Assembly: GCF_917563915.1 (NCBI RefSeq)
Contig: NZ_CAKJTI010000002.1
Span: forward strand, 289,727 to 353,726
DNA: 64,000 nucleotides
From: Bacillus rhizoplanae
GTDB lineage: Bacteria > Bacillota > Bacilli > Bacillales > Bacillaceae_G
Direction: 5' to 3'
In this document: positions 34,394 to 44,463 of the stretch, one piece after another
How the letters are laid out: each line of letters opens with the position of its first letter
How positions within the stretch are numbered: the first letter of the stretch is position 1
Position numbers and translations under genes: made by a program
The notes under the pieces: generated by a model
Database searches by the model: none
What the model saw: only the letters and a program-made list of their open reading frames with translations
What the model was told of the DNA's origin: nothing

Positions 34394-35704
34394 ATGATAC
34401 ATACATATGAGGAAGCAATTGACTGGATTCATAGTCGTTTAAAATTTGGCATTAAGCCTGGATTAGAACGCATGCAATGGATGTTAGGGGAACTTGGAAA
34501 TCCAGAACGTCATATAAAATGTGTTCATCTTGCAGGGACGAATGGGAAAGGTTCTACCTTAACATATATGCGTTATATGTTACAGGCGGCAGAGTATAAA
34601 GTGGGAACATTTACTTCACCGTATATCGAAACGTTTAATGAACGGATTAGCACGAATGGAATGCCAATTACAGATCAAGAAATTGCAGATCTCGTAAATA
34701 TAGTCAAACCTATTGTGGAGAATTTAGATAAAACGGATTTAGGCGAAACGACAGAATTTGAAATCATTACTGTTATGGCGCTTTATTATTTTGGAAAGAT
34801 AAATCCGTGTGACATCGTTTTATTTGAGACAGGTCTTGGAGGGCGTTTTGATTCAACAAATGTTATTCACCCTGTACTTAGTATCATTACAAATATTGGT
34901 CATGATCATATGCATATTTTAGGAGATACGCTAGAAGATATCGCATTTGAAAAAGCGGGAATTATTAAATCAGGTGTTCCTGTTATAACAGGTGTGCAGC
35001 AAGGCGGCGCGTTAGAAGTAATCCGTACTATCACGAATGAAAAACGTTCTAACATATATGAACTTGGGAATCAATTTAAAGTGGAACATCTTTCTGCAGA
35101 TAAGCAAGGTGAACAATTTACATTCTCGTCTCCATTCCATACATATGAAGACCTTCTCATTTCCATGAAAGGCCAGCATCAAGTGCAAAATGCTGCACTT
35201 GCGCTTATGGCGATTACGTACTTAAAAGTGTATCAGGCGTTCTTAATTGATGAGGAGCATATTCGAAAAGGATTAGCTGAGGCATACTGGATTGGACGTT
35301 TTGAACAACTATCTACTCACCCACATGTCATTATTGATGGCGCTCACAATCCAGAAGGAGTGCATAGCCTTGTAGAAACTGTTCGTGCCCACTATAGTGA
35401 AAAGCGAATTATTGTTTTATTTACAGCGCTTGGGGATAAACAATTGGATGAAATGGTTGGACAGCTAGAAACAATTGCAGATGAAATGATCTTTACGACG
35501 TTTACGTTTGATCGTGCAATTTCAGCTGAAGCTCTTGCTGCTTATTCAAAACGAGAATCGAAACATATTTTTGAGAATTGGCAGGAAGCGATTGATACAA
35601 CAATAGCTTCTCTGCAAGAAGATGATGTTTTCTTACTAACAGGTTCTCTTTATTTCATATCAGAAGCTCGTAAATACGTTATTCAAAAAACTAGACAGAA
35701 ATAA
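34394..35704 (+). CDS. folC: Folylpolyglutamate / dihydrofolate synthase
   Basis: A 436-residue Mur-ligase-like enzyme that adds glutamate to folates. The P-loop is HLAGTNGKGST near residue 45. FTSPYIETFNERI near 75, TEFEIITVMAL near 117, FETGLGGRFDSTN near 145 and the ligase-domain motif IIDGAHNPEG near 315 follow. The ATG lies 11 nt after GAAAGGGG. Its end lies in the stem of a terminator. valS-folC order is as in B. subtilis, though a terminator now separates them. Confidence 0.95.
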   Translation: MIHTYEEAIDWIHSRLKFGIKPGLERMQWMLGELGNPERHIKCVHLAGTNGKGSTLTYMRYMLQAAEYKVGTFTSPYIETFNERISTNGMPITDQEIADLVNIVKPIVENLDKTDLGETTEFEIITVMALYYFGKINPCDIVLFETGLGGRFDSTNVIHPVLSIITNIGHDHMHILGDTLEDIAFEKAGIIKSGVPVITGVQQGGALEVIRTITNEKRSNIYELGNQFKVEHLSADKQGEQFTFSSPFHTYEDLLISMKGQHQVQNAALALMAITYLKVYQAFLIDEEHIRKGLAEAYWIGRFEQLSTHPHVIIDGAHNPEGVHSLVETVRAHYSEKRIIVLFTALGDKQLDEMVGQLETIADEMIFTTFTFDRAISAEALAAYSKRESKHIFENWQEAIDTTIASLQEDDVFLLTGSLYFISEARKYVIQKTRQK

Positions 35705-35719
35705 ACTGTCTAGTTTTTT
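35685..35719 (+). terminator. folC terminator
   Basis: AAAAAACTAGACAG (35685-35698) pairs with CTGTCTAGTTTTTT (35706-35719) and covers the stop codon. Confidence 0.88.
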
Positions 35720-35860
35720 AGTTCTACAAATAAAGACGTAAGCATACATATAAGATAACAATATAGGATAATTTGACGAATCTCTTTGACAAATATCTCG
35801 TTCTTTTTTGAAACGAGTATGATACGATGCTGGCAATGATAAGAAGTAAGGAGTGGGGGT

Positions 35861-36826
35861 ATGGACAAGCAATCGCGAACAATTTCAATTAAAGTGAATG
35901 GAACGGAAGCAAATTATGTAGAAAAGAAAGAACATGAGCAAAAGAAAGAAGAGTTTGAGTGGATGCTGCCAGAGAATACAGTGACAAATAATGTTGTGCC
36001 GTTTCAAAAAAATGTATTATCTTCCATGCAAAAAGGGAAAAAAGGATGGAGTAATACCTTCATTTTGACAGTATCCACAGCGATTGTAATTGGGACAGGA
36101 TTTGGAATGGGAATGCTCCACCTGTTAACAGGTCAAGAAACAGTTCGTGAAACTACAGCCCCAGTAGCGAATGTTACAGAGGAAAATGAAACAAAACAAT
36201 CAACAAATGAGAAAAAAGAAGAAAAGAAAGCATCAGCAGCTTTATCACCGCTTACTATTTATTTTGTGCAGGGCGGGGTATTTTCTACGAAAGAAAAGGG
36301 ACAGGCATCTTTAAAGGAGTTACAAGAAAAAGGGATCCCTGGAGCAGTTATGCAGTCAGGAGATAAATATTTACTCGTTCTTGGAATGGCACATGATGAA
36401 CAATCTGTTATGCAGATGATGGAGCAATATAAACAAAAAGATATATCAGTGATGAAAAAGAAATGGGAGATTGCGGATCAAGCACTTCTAAAACAGGACC
36501 AAGACTACGGATCGTTTTTTGAAAAGCTACAATCATTGTATGGGAAATTGCTGCAACAAGCAGCTGCGATGCAGTCTGGGAATAAAATAAATAAAACAAA
36601 TATAGAACAAATTGAAAATGAGTGGAAGGCAATAAAAAAAGAGGAAACGGCATTGAAGCGGGATGATATAAAAAAAATGTTTACGTATGCATCAGTGGCT
36701 GTGCAGACAATACAAGAGGGAAAACAAGATGTGACAACAATGACAAAATTGCAGCAAGTTTTAGTAGATAGCTTTCTTTCTTATGAAAAAATAGTTTCGC
36801 AAAAAACAAAAACGTATAATAATTAG
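35861..36826 (+). CDS. spoIIB: Sporulation protein SpoIIB
   Basis: 321 residues. SpoIIB goes to the sporulation septum and speeds septal peptidoglycan thinning at engulfment. The cytoplasmic N-terminus (about 1-65) is followed by one membrane segment (TFILTVSTAIVIGTGFGMGM, about 68-87), a charged linker, and a SPOR-type domain (about 128-205, LTIYFVQGGVFSTKEKGQAS to VMKKKWEI) that binds denuded glycan. The remaining residues are helical. The family is poorly conserved; the call rests on this architecture and on its place between folC and maf. The ATG follows AAGGAGTGGGGG. Confidence 0.88.
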   Translation: MDKQSRTISIKVNGTEANYVEKKEHEQKKEEFEWMLPENTVTNNVVPFQKNVLSSMQKGKKGWSNTFILTVSTAIVIGTGFGMGMLHLLTGQETVRETTAPVANVTEENETKQSTNEKKEEKKASAALSPLTIYFVQGGVFSTKEKGQASLKELQEKGIPGAVMQSGDKYLLVLGMAHDEQSVMQMMEQYKQKDISVMKKKWEIADQALLKQDQDYGSFFEKLQSLYGKLLQQAAAMQSGNKINKTNIEQIENEWKAIKKEETALKRDDIKKMFTYASVAVQTIQEGKQDVTTMTKLQQVLVDSFLSYEKIVSQKTKTYNN

Positions 36827-36840
36827 ATAAGGTTTAACTC

Positions 36841-36950
36841 ATTATCCCGCTATTTGCGGGCAGTAAGACCCTCACCTCAAGATTCAGAGAGAAGCGAAGA
36901 AGATAGGTGGGGGATGAAAAAATCCCCCACCTATGGAAGTTTCACTTTAT
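36841..36950 (+). repeat. bcr1-type repeat, 110-bp short copy
   Basis: Left end ATTATCCCGCTATTTGCGGG, right end TTTAT at 36946-36950. It keeps CTCAAGATTCAGAGAGAAGC and the end ATGGAAGTTTCACTTTAT but lacks the CCCGATTGGTTCAACTAACC block; its hairpin is AGGTGGGGGAT/ATCCCCCACCT instead of the usual CATCAGTGG type. Confidence 0.8.
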
Positions 36951-37138
36951 CAGAAGATGGTTTTATTTTTTCTTATCATCTGTTTGAGTCGAAGAAAGGG
37001 AAGGAGAGTTTAAGCTTCTTTCCTTTCTTTTATATTTTTTTTAAGAAAAACGATATTTTCAAAATTTGAGGAGAATATATACATTTAGTATGGTTATGTT
37101 GTATCTTCCTGCTAATTTGGAAAACGAAAGGAGAACGT
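36951..37138. other. Region between bcr1 copy and maf
   Basis: About 190 nt, rich in T and pyrimidine runs (TTCTTTCCTTTCTTTTAT around 37017-37034). GAAAGGAG at the end is the maf ribosome site. No gene or clear promoter seen. Confidence 0.35.
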
Positions 37139-37699
37139 ATGAATAAACTTATTTTAGCGTCCGGTTCACCGCGACGTAAAGAATTACTTGAGCTAGTAGA
37201 TGTGCCGTTTGACGTTGTAGTTAGCGATGTAGAAGAAATAATTGGAGCATATTCATCACCGCATGATATCGTGATGTCGCTTGCATTGCAAAAAGCATCT
37301 GCTGTAGCAAAGAATTACGAAGACTGTGTTGTACTTGGTGCTGATACAATTGTTACGTACGAGTCGCGTATTTTGGGAAAACCAGTAGATGAGAATGAAG
37401 CGAAAGAAATGCTGCAGCTTTTATCAGGGAAAACACATGAAGTCTATACAGGAGTCGCTCTTATTTTAAAAGAAAAAACAGTGACATTTTATGAGCGTGC
37501 AGAAGTAACGTTTTGGGAATTAACAGAAGAAGAAATTAAGGCATATGTACGAACGAAAGAGCCACTTGATAAAGCTGGTAGCTATGGTATACAAGGAAAA
37601 GGCGCTATTTTTGTTCATCATATACAAGGTGATTATTATGCGATTGTCGGCCTGCCAATTGCACGTGTTGTGCGTGAATTAAAACAATTTAATATATAA
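37139..37699 (+). CDS. maf: Maf-family nucleotide pyrophosphatase
   Basis: A 186-residue house-cleaning pyrophosphatase acting on dTTP/UTP-type and modified nucleotides; in B. subtilis overexpression blocks septation. The family start [16 protein letters not shown], the catalytic GADTIV motif near residue 70 and [19 protein letters not shown] near 83 are complete. The ATG follows GAAAGGAGAAC. It is 13 nt before radC, at the head of the cell-shape cluster. Confidence 0.95.
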   Translation: MNKLILASGSPRRKELLELVDVPFDVVVSDVEEIIGAYSSPHDIVMSLALQKASAVAKNYEDCVVLGADTIVTYESRILGKPVDENEAKEMLQLLSGKTHEVYTGVALILKEKTVTFYERAEVTFWELTEEEIKAYVRTKEPLDKAGSYGIQGKGAIFVHHIQGDYYAIVGLPIARVVRELKQFNI

Positions 37700-37712
37700 A
37701 GGAGGCTGAGGT

Positions 37713-38390
37713 ATGAGCTGCATTCGTGACGTTGTGAAAGAAGATCAACCACGGGAACGTTTATTGCTAGAAGGAGCAAGCAGCTTATCAAACACAGAAC
37801 TTCTCGCTATATTACTTCGAACGGGTTCAAAAGAGGAGTCGGTTTTAACATTAGCGAATCGAATTTTGCATCATTTTGATGGATTACGAATGTTAAAAGA
37901 TGCAACAATCGAAGAAATGACAAGCATTCACGGCGTTGGGATGGCAAAAGCATCCCAACTTATTGCTGCTTTTGAACTTGGACGAAGAATGGTACGATTA
38001 GAGTATCAGAATAGATATAACATTCGTAATCCAGAAGATTGCGCACGCTACATGATGGAGGAGATGCGTTTTTTACAACAAGAACATTTTGTGTGTCTAT
38101 ATTTAAATACGAAAAATCAAGTGATGCATCGGCAAACGGTATTTATTGGAAGTTTGAATGCCTCAATTGTGCATCCGCGCGAGGTTTTCAAGGAAGCTTT
38201 CCGCCGCGCTGCTGCCTCTATTATATGCCTTCATAATCATCCTTCAGGCGATCCTGCACCAAGCCGAGAAGATATTGAAGTAACGAAACGACTTGTAGAA
38301 TGCGGGAAGATTATCGGGATTGAAATTCTCGATCATATTATTATTGGTGACCATAAATTTGTTAGTTTAAAAGATAAAGGTCATATTTAA
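37713..38390 (+). CDS. radC: RadC-family MPN/JAMM protein
   Basis: 225 residues. The N-terminal part has a helix-hairpin-helix (SIHGVGMAKASQLIAAFELG, near residues 70-90). The C-terminal MPN domain has the JAMM metalloprotease-like motif HNHPSGDPAPSRED near 175. The name is historical; the family is not a confirmed repair protein and its activity is unknown. Start follows AAAGGAGGCTGAGGT. It precedes mreB with a 171-nt gap holding a TATAAT at 38499-38504, a possible mreB promoter. Confidence 0.92.
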   Translation: MSCIRDVVKEDQPRERLLLEGASSLSNTELLAILLRTGSKEESVLTLANRILHHFDGLRMLKDATIEEMTSIHGVGMAKASQLIAAFELGRRMVRLEYQNRYNIRNPEDCARYMMEEMRFLQQEHFVCLYLNTKNQVMHRQTVFIGSLNASIVHPREVFKEAFRRAAASIICLHNHPSGDPAPSREDIEVTKRLVECGKIIGIEILDHIIIGDHKFVSLKDKGHI

Positions 38391-38561
38391 GACTATTTTT
38401 TTTCTTTATTTTGTTTTATAATGTGAGTTATGGGTTTTTTGTAGGCTTTCGTCTACACTATAACAAAGAACATGTAAAAACGTTATGTTTTATATAAATA
38501 TAATAGTATTTAAAAGAACAAATAAAGTACTTTTGTTAAATTAGAAAGGAAGATACATGAT

Positions 38562-39578
38562 ATGTTTGGAATTGGTGGTTTTACTCGTGACCTTGGAATA
38601 GACTTAGGAACAGCGAATACGCTTGTATACGTAAAAGGGAAAGGTGTCGTTGTACGCGAGCCATCTGTTGTGGCTTTGCAAACAGATACAAAACAAATTG
38701 TTGCAGTTGGTAACGATGCAAAACAAATGATTGGTCGTACACCTGGAAATGTTGTAGCACTTCGTCCGATGAAAGACGGTGTTATCGCTGATTATGAAAC
38801 AACAGCAACAATGATGAAATATTATATTCAACAAGCACAAAAATCAAACGGCTTCTTCTCTCGCAAGCCTTATGTAATGGTATGTGTGCCATCTGGTATT
38901 ACAGCTGTTGAAAAACGTGCAGTAATTGATGCGACTCGTCAAGCAGGCGCACGTGATGCATATCCAATTGAAGAGCCATTTGCAGCAGCAATTGGTGCGA
39001 ACTTACCTGTTTGGGAACCAACAGGAAGTATGGTTGTTGATATTGGTGGTGGTACAACAGAAGTTGCAATTATCTCGCTAGGTGGTATTGTAACAAGCCA
39101 ATCTGTTCGTGTTGCTGGTGATGAAATGGATGATGCAATTATTCAATATGTTAAGAAAAGCTACAACGTAATGATTGGGGAACGAACAGCAGAAGCATTA
39201 AAATTAGAAATCGGCTCTGCTGGTGAAGTAGAAGATGTTGAACCAATGGACATTCGCGGTCGTGACTTAGTGACAGGATTACCAAAAACGGTATCAATTC
39301 GCCCAGAAGAAATTGCATCAGCTTTAAAAGATACAGTAGATGCGATTCTTGAGTCTGTGAAAAATACATTAGAAAAAACTCCGCCAGAATTAGCGGCAGA
39401 TATTATGGACCGCGGAATTGTTTTAACAGGTGGTGGTGCTTTGCTTCGTAACTTAGATAAAGTAATTAGCGAAGAAACAAATATGCCAGTTCTTGTTGCA
39501 GAAAATCCATTAGATTGCGTAGCAATTGGAACAGGTAAAGCGTTAGACAACATCCATCTTTTCAAAACTGCTCGATAA
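38562..39578 (+). CDS. mreB: Rod-shape-determining protein MreB
   Basis: A 338-residue bacterial actin that moves as membrane filaments and guides lateral wall synthesis. The actin-fold phosphate loops are visible: [13 protein letters not shown] near residue 12, [16 protein letters not shown] near 160 and [12 protein letters not shown] near 287, and the start [14 protein letters not shown] is typical. Codon usage indicates high expression. It leads mreBCD-minCD. Confidence 0.97.
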   Translation: MFGIGGFTRDLGIDLGTANTLVYVKGKGVVVREPSVVALQTDTKQIVAVGNDAKQMIGRTPGNVVALRPMKDGVIADYETTATMMKYYIQQAQKSNGFFSRKPYVMVCVPSGITAVEKRAVIDATRQAGARDAYPIEEPFAAAIGANLPVWEPTGSMVVDIGGGTTEVAIISLGGIVTSQSVRVAGDEMDDAIIQYVKKSYNVMIGERTAEALKLEIGSAGEVEDVEPMDIRGRDLVTGLPKTVSIRPEEIASALKDTVDAILESVKNTLEKTPPELAADIMDRGIVLTGGGALLRNLDKVISEETNMPVLVAENPLDCVAIGTGKALDNIHLFKTAR

Positions 39579-39626
39579 AATCCATTATTTCAGCATAAAA
39601 ATTAGTAAATTTAAGAGGGTGTGAAC

Positions 39627-40481
39627 GTGCCACAGTTTTTCTTAAACAAAAGATTAATTGTTTTGTTAGTTAGTATTATTCTTCTCGTGGCATTGATCGG
39701 AATCTCATTGAAAGAACGGAAAAATTTAACATGGCCAGAGCAGTTTGTAAAAGATACCGTAGGAGTTGTAGAACGTGTATTTCAAAAGCCAGCGAACTAT
39801 GTTGCCGGATTCTTTGAGAACGTAGAAGATGTAAAGCGCACGTATGAAGAAAATAAAGAATTAAAAGCAAACTTGGACAAGTATGCAGAATTGTCCGTAA
39901 AGGTGAAAGACTTAGAGAAAGAAAATGCAGAGCTTCGTGAAATTGTTGGAAAAAAAGATTCGCTTCGTGATTATAATCCAATTCAAGCAACTGTCATTTC
40001 TCGCAATCCAGATAAATGGTATGACCTAATTGCAATTGATAAAGGGGCACAACAAGGTATTCAAAAAGATGCGGCTGTTATTACATCAAAAGGTTTAGTC
40101 GGAAAAGTAAAAAGCGTTTCACAATTCACTTCAACAGTTGAGTTAGTAAGCTCATTAAATAGAACAAATCGTATTTCAGCTGTTGTACAAGGGGATAAAC
40201 GCGTTTTCGGGTTAATTGAAGGATACGATAAAGAGAAGCAACAGCTTATCTTTACAAAAATCCCATCTGGTGTACCAGTAGAGAAGGATCAAATGGTTGT
40301 AACTTCTGGCTACGGTGGGGTGTTCCCGGAAGGACTGGTTATTGGACAAATCGTCGATGTGACATCAGATGAATACGGATTAACACAAACAGCTTATGTA
40401 AAACCTGCGGCGGATTTAAATGATGTAGATAATGTTATGGTCGCACAACGAGTTATGCCGTCAGTGGATCTAGGGAAATAG
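39627..40481 (+). CDS. mreC: Rod-shape-determining protein MreC
   Basis: 284 residues: a bitopic membrane protein linking MreB to the wall-synthesis enzymes. One N-terminal helix (LIVLLVSIILLVALIGISL), a coiled coil about 65-110 (VEDVKRTYEENKELKANLDK, KVKDLEKENAELREIV) and the beta-rich external domain. A GTG at 39621 is only 1 nt from GAGGGT; the GTG at 39627 (MPQFFLNKRL) has correct spacing and matches the B. subtilis N-terminus. Confidence 0.94.
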   Translation: MPQFFLNKRLIVLLVSIILLVALIGISLKERKNLTWPEQFVKDTVGVVERVFQKPANYVAGFFENVEDVKRTYEENKELKANLDKYAELSVKVKDLEKENAELREIVGKKDSLRDYNPIQATVISRNPDKWYDLIAIDKGAQQGIQKDAAVITSKGLVGKVKSVSQFTSTVELVSSLNRTNRISAVVQGDKRVFGLIEGYDKEKQQLIFTKIPSGVPVEKDQMVVTSGYGGVFPEGLVIGQIVDVTSDEYGLTQTAYVKPAADLNDVDNVMVAQRVMPSVDLGK

Positions 40482-40493
40482 GAGGGGGAAGAG

Positions 40494-41036
40494 ATGGAGA
40501 TTATAAAAAAAGCAATTCTTCCTCTTCTACTTCTTTTCGTATTTGTACTTGAGAATATGTTTTCCACCATTGTGCCAACAAGTCTTTTTTGGAAGAATAC
40601 AATTGCAGCTCCGCATTTTTTTCTGATTGTTTTATGCTTTGTTACAATTTACTTTAATTCTGTACAAGGTATTTACTATGGACTATTATTTGGATTTTTG
40701 TTTGATATGGTGCATACAGAGCTAGTTGGTGTGTATATATTTGCTTATCCGATTTTAGCTTATCTTGTATATCATGCAATGCGAATTTTACAACTTAACC
40801 TTTTTATTGTGTTCTGTATTGTATTAGCGAGCATCGCCGCGCTGGAATATTATGTGTATGGATTTTTGACGCTAATTGGTCGTGTTCATATGCCAGCGCA
40901 TATCTTTTTCACAGATCGTCTTCTTCCAACGTTGTTATTAAACGGAATTTTTTTACTACTGTTTTGTTTCCCACTGAGACGATATATTTTACGTCTTTCA
41001 GAAGCCATGGAAGAAAAAGAAAAAAGGATTTTCTGA
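40494..41036 (+). CDS. mreD: Rod-shape-determining protein MreD
   Basis: A 180-residue protein with about five to six membrane helices and no soluble domain, the partner of MreC in the elongation complex. The FDMVHTELVGVY segment near residue 75 is the recognisable family feature. It starts 12 nt after mreC with AGGAGGGGGAAGAG as ribosome site. Confidence 0.92.
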   Translation: MEIIKKAILPLLLLFVFVLENMFSTIVPTSLFWKNTIAAPHFFLIVLCFVTIYFNSVQGIYYGLLFGFLFDMVHTELVGVYIFAYPILAYLVYHAMRILQLNLFIVFCIVLASIAALEYYVYGFLTLIGRVHMPAHIFFTDRLLPTLLLNGIFLLLFCFPLRRYILRLSEAMEEKEKRIF

Positions 41037-41071
41037 TTTTATGTCGAATTGAATCGGTGGGGTGAGCATTG

Positions 41072-41758
41072 GTGACAGAAAAAAAGCAACAATATGTGAC
41101 TATAAAAGGAACGAAAGATGGTTTAGCATTACATCTTGATGATTCCTGTTCATTTCGCGAATTGCTGCAAGAACTTGACGAAAAGCTTTCAACCCATTAT
41201 TACGAGGGGGATGGACGCTCGTTAATTGAAGTACAGGTCAAAGTTGGGAATCGTTATGTGACAGAAGGACAGCAGGAAGAATTGCGTACATTAATTCGCA
41301 ATAAAAAGAATTTAGTTGTAGATTCTATTGAGAGTGATGTTGTAACGAAAGAACAAGCATTGGCATGGAAAGAAGAAACAGAAATTGTTTCTGTTTCAAA
41401 GATTGTTCGTTCAGGTCAAATATTGCATGTAAAAGGCGATTTATTATTAATTGGAGATGTAAATCCAGGCGGGACGGTTATCGCTGGAGGAAATATTTTT
41501 ATTATTGGAGCATTACGAGGTATTGCACATGCTGGATATTATGGGGATGCAGAAGCTGTTATTACAGCTTCTGTTATGAATCCAATGCAGCTTCGGATTA
41601 GCGACGTAACAACGCGCGCTCCTGAAGAGAAAGAAGACGGGGCGGAAGGGGCAGAATGTGCCTACATTAATGAGAACAATTACATTGTTGTCGATCGCAT
41701 TCAACTTCTCACTCATCTTAGACCTAATTTAACAAGGTTAGAAAGGGGAATTGTATAG
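41072..41758 (+). CDS. minC: Septum-site inhibitor MinC
   Basis: A 228-residue inhibitor of FtsZ assembly. The N-terminal domain begins [18 protein letters not shown]. The C-terminal right-handed beta helix that binds MinD is seen as [33 protein letters not shown] and [16 protein letters not shown] at 41069 directly precedes the GTG at 41072; the GTG gives the family N-terminus and better spacing to GGTGGGGTG. It is 2 nt before minD. Confidence 0.93.
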   Translation: MTEKKQQYVTIKGTKDGLALHLDDSCSFRELLQELDEKLSTHYYEGDGRSLIEVQVKVGNRYVTEGQQEELRTLIRNKKNLVVDSIESDVVTKEQALAWKEETEIVSVSKIVRSGQILHVKGDLLLIGDVNPGGTVIAGGNIFIIGALRGIAHAGYYGDAEAVITASVMNPMQLRISDVTTRAPEEKEDGAEGAECAYINENNYIVVDRIQLLTHLRPNLTRLERGIV

Positions 41759-41760
41759 CT

Positions 41761-42558
41761 GTGGGAGAGGCAATAGTTATTACATCTGGAAAAGGCGGAG
41801 TAGGAAAAACTACAACGTCTGCAAACATTGGAACAGCCTTGGCGTTATCTGGGAAAAAAATATGTTTAATTGATACAGATATCGGTCTGCGAAATTTAGA
41901 CGTAGTAATGGGGCTGGAAAACCGCATTATATATGATCTTGTTGATGTTGTTGAAGGGCGTTGTCGTTTACCCCAAGCTCTTATTAGAGATAAGCGTTTT
42001 GATGAACTCTATTTATTACCTGCAGCGCAAACGAGCGACAAATCAGCGGTAACACCTGAACAAATGGAAGAATTAATACAGCAATTACGTCAAGACTATG
42101 ACTACATATTAATTGACTGCCCAGCTGGCATTGAACAAGGTTTTAAAAATGCTGTGGCAGGTGCCGATAAAGCGATTGTTGTTACAACACCAGAGGTATC
42201 TTCAATGCGTGATGCCGATCGGATTATCGGACTATTGGAAAAAGAAGATATCGAGCCACCGAAGTTAATTATTAACCGTGTGCGTAGTCATATGCTACAT
42301 GAACAGGATATGTTGGATGTAGATGAAATTGTGCGTACTCTTTCAATCGAGTTACTCGGTGTTGTAGAAGATGATGATGCAGTTATTCGAGCAACGAATA
42401 CAGGAGAGCCTGTAGCATTGCAACCAAATGGAAAAGCATCAATTGCTTATCGAAATATTGCAAGACGTTTACTTGGGGAAAATGTACCATTACAGCCGCT
42501 TGAAAATGAAAAAGAATCGGTCTTCACGAAAATGAAAAAATTCTTCGGAATACGTTAA
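41761..42558 (+). CDS. minD: Septum-site ATPase MinD
   Basis: A 265-residue ParA/MinD ATPase that brings MinC to the membrane near the poles. The deviant Walker A SGKGGVGKTT lies near residue 9, switch I DTDIGLRNLD near 38 and Walker B LIDCPAGIEQG near 117. The C-terminal amphipathic membrane-targeting helix is present (VFTKMKKFFGIR). Start is GTG (MGEAIVIT). A terminator follows. Confidence 0.97.
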   Translation: MGEAIVITSGKGGVGKTTTSANIGTALALSGKKICLIDTDIGLRNLDVVMGLENRIIYDLVDVVEGRCRLPQALIRDKRFDELYLLPAAQTSDKSAVTPEQMEELIQQLRQDYDYILIDCPAGIEQGFKNAVAGADKAIVVTTPEVSSMRDADRIIGLLEKEDIEPPKLIINRVRSHMLHEQDMLDVDEIVRTLSIELLGVVEDDDAVIRATNTGEPVALQPNGKASIAYRNIARRLLGENVPLQPLENEKESVFTKMKKFFGIR

Positions 42559-42560
42559 GA

Positions 42561-42595
42561 GCACTTCGCATATATGCGGAGTGCTTTCTTTTTGT
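42561..42595 (+). terminator. minD terminator
   Basis: GCACTTCGCAT/ATGCGGAGTGC forms a stem (42561-42584) with one mismatch, followed by TTTCTTTTT, which runs into the next bcr1 copy. Confidence 0.8.
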
Positions 42596-42739
42596 CCCGC
42601 TATTTTTGGGCAGTCTCCACCTCAAGATTTAGAGAGAAGCGAGGAAGAAAAGAGGGGGACAACTGCTGTGTGCCCGATTGGTTCAACTAACCATCAGTAG
42701 GGGATGAAAAAAACCCCACTGATGGAAGTTTCACTTCAT
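42591..42739 (+). repeat. bcr1-type repeat, full length, copy E
   Basis: Ends TTTGT (42591-42595) and TTCAT (42735-42739), both one base off TTTAT. Contains CCCGCTATTTTTGGGCAGT, CCCGATTGGTTCAACTAACC and CCACTGATGGAAGTTTCACTT. It starts in the T run of the minD terminator. Confidence 0.82.
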
Positions 42740-42807
42740 TCCCATGAATATCTTCCCCGGACAACTCATACATATGTACAAATTGATTGAAAGAGGAAGG
42801 GGACAGA

Positions 42808-43548
42808 ATGAGAAATAAACGAGTAGAAGAAATTAAAAAACGCATTGCTAAGAGGAAAGCACAGCAGGAAAGAAAAGAAGAAGATGAGTTATTTTCATAT
42901 GAAGAGCAAGGGTATACACCGCTTCTTATTGAAGAAGGAGAAGAAACACACCCGATTTTTCGAAAAGAGGTATTTCTCTTTAAGTTACTACTATCTGCAA
43001 TTCTTGTTCTTGCCGTAGCGATCTTATTTAAAAATACAACGAGTTCTCTTGAAGGAACGCGTACAACTGTCAAACAAGCGATGGAAAAAGAATTTCAGTT
43101 TGCATCTGTTTCTAAGTGGTATGAATCGCAATTTGGAAAGCCTCTGTCTTTTTTACCTTCTAGTGAAAAGAAAACGGTTCAGAAAGAAAAGGATTATGCT
43201 GTTCCTGCCTCAGGGAAAGTGATGCAAAGTTTTCACGCAAACGGACAAGGTGTATTTGTACAAACAGCAGCAAATGCAATTGTGGAATCAGTGAATGAGG
43301 GAATTGTTGTTTTTGTTGGTCAAAAAGAAGAATTTGGAAATATCGTTCAAGTTCAACACGCAGATGGTACGGAATCATGGTATGGAAATTTAGGAGAAAC
43401 ATCAGTTAAGTTATATGATTATGTAGCGAAAAAACAAAAAATTGGAACAGTTGCGAATGAAACAACTGGGAAAAATGGGAAATTTTATTTTGCTTTTAAA
43501 AAGAATGAAAAATTTATTGATCCAATTCAGGTGATTTCATTTGAGTAA
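42808..43548 (+). CDS. spoIVFA: SpoIVFA, regulator of the SpoIVFB protease
   Basis: 246 residues in the outer forespore membrane. It holds SpoIVFB and BofA together and keeps SpoIVFB inactive until the forespore signal arrives. The N-terminal cytoplasmic part is highly charged (VEEIKKRIAKRKAQQERKEE), one membrane helix follows (LLLSAILVLAVAILF, near residue 60), and the C-terminal part is a LytM/M23-like fold (NIVQVQHADGTESWYGNLGE) without the full zinc site. ATG 42808 after GGAAGGGGACAG is preferred over an upstream TTG. It overlaps spoIVFB by 8 nt. Confidence 0.92.
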   Translation: MRNKRVEEIKKRIAKRKAQQERKEEDELFSYEEQGYTPLLIEEGEETHPIFRKEVFLFKLLLSAILVLAVAILFKNTTSSLEGTRTTVKQAMEKEFQFASVSKWYESQFGKPLSFLPSSEKKTVQKEKDYAVPASGKVMQSFHANGQGVFVQTAANAIVESVNEGIVVFVGQKEEFGNIVQVQHADGTESWYGNLGETSVKLYDYVAKKQKIGTVANETTGKNGKFYFAFKKNEKFIDPIQVISFE

Positions 43549-44401
43549 ATACAGTGAGGTTTTATCAAAAATTACCATTCATCCATTGTTTTGGGGAATT
43601 ATGGCGATTGCAATTTTTACAGCTCGTTTTAAAGAATTATTAATTTTATTTTTCATTGTCTTTATTCATGAGTTAGGTCATGCGATAGCGGCGGCCCATT
43701 ATAAATGGCGTATTAAACAAATTCAGTTATTGCCATTTGGCGGGGTGGCTGAGCTTGATGAGCATGGAAATAAGCCGTTAAAAGAAGAATTGATTGTCAT
43801 TATAGCGGGGCCTATTCAACATGTATGGATGTTAGCCGCTGCTTATTTGTTGTATAAAGTAGGTTGGATGGGAGAAGACTTCTATCATTTTTTTATGTGG
43901 AATAACATGATTATTTTGTGCTTCAATTTATTGCCGATTTGGCCTCTTGATGGAGGGAAGATTGTGCTGAATATATTGTCATATCGCTTTCCATTTTTAC
44001 AGGCACATAACATCATGATGAAAATATCAATTGCTTGTTTTAGTGCTGTATTAGGACTGCAACTTTTCTGGAATAGCAAGAATGTAATGATGTGGACATT
44101 ACTTCTTTTTTTAGTATTCTCTTTATTTCAAGAATGGAAACAACGCCGTTATGCATTTATGAGATTCTTATTAGAGCGCTACTACGGGAAAAAACGAGAA
44201 ATTGCAAAAGTTACAGCTATTACAGTTGAAAAAGAAACGAGTCTATATCATATTTTCACACAGTTTCGAAGAGGATATAAACATTCGATTATCATACAAG
44301 CAGATCATAAAAATCAATATACACTAGATGAAAATGAATTGCTTTACGCATATTTTACAGAAAAAAGAACAACATCATCTATAGAAGAGTTAATTGGTTA
44401 G
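43541..44401 (+). CDS. spoIVFB: SpoIVFB intramembrane metalloprotease
   Basis: A 286-residue site-2-type protease that cuts pro-sigma-K in the mother cell. The zinc motif HELGH lies at 43-47 inside a membrane helix and the third ligand is D137 in LLPIWPLDGGK, at the same residue numbers as in B. subtilis. The C-terminal third is a CBS-like region. Start is TTG (MSKYSEVLSKITIHP), with AGGTGATT upstream inside spoIVFA. A perfect terminator follows. Confidence 0.95.
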   Translation: MSKYSEVLSKITIHPLFWGIMAIAIFTARFKELLILFFIVFIHELGHAIAAAHYKWRIKQIQLLPFGGVAELDEHGNKPLKEELIVIIAGPIQHVWMLAAAYLLYKVGWMGEDFYHFFMWNNMIILCFNLLPIWPLDGGKIVLNILSYRFPFLQAHNIMMKISIACFSAVLGLQLFWNSKNVMMWTLLLFLVFSLFQEWKQRRYAFMRFLLERYYGKKREIAKVTAITVEKETSLYHIFTQFRRGYKHSIIIQADHKNQYTLDENELLYAYFTEKRTTSSIEELIG

Positions 44402-44427
44402 TGTTGACGATAACACTAACCTTTTAT
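44396..44427 (+). terminator. spoIVFB terminator
   Basis: GGTTAGTGTT (44396-44405) and AACACTAACC (44412-44421) pair perfectly and are followed by TTTTATT; the stem covers the stop codon. Confidence 0.85.
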
Positions 44428-44463
44428 TATGGTATAAAAAAAGGATAAAGAGAGGAATATACT

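Noticed and set aside
36854-37069. Plus-strand frame of 71 codons between spoIIB and maf
   Set aside because: It is read through a bcr1 repeat and a pyrimidine-rich tract, with no ribosome site.
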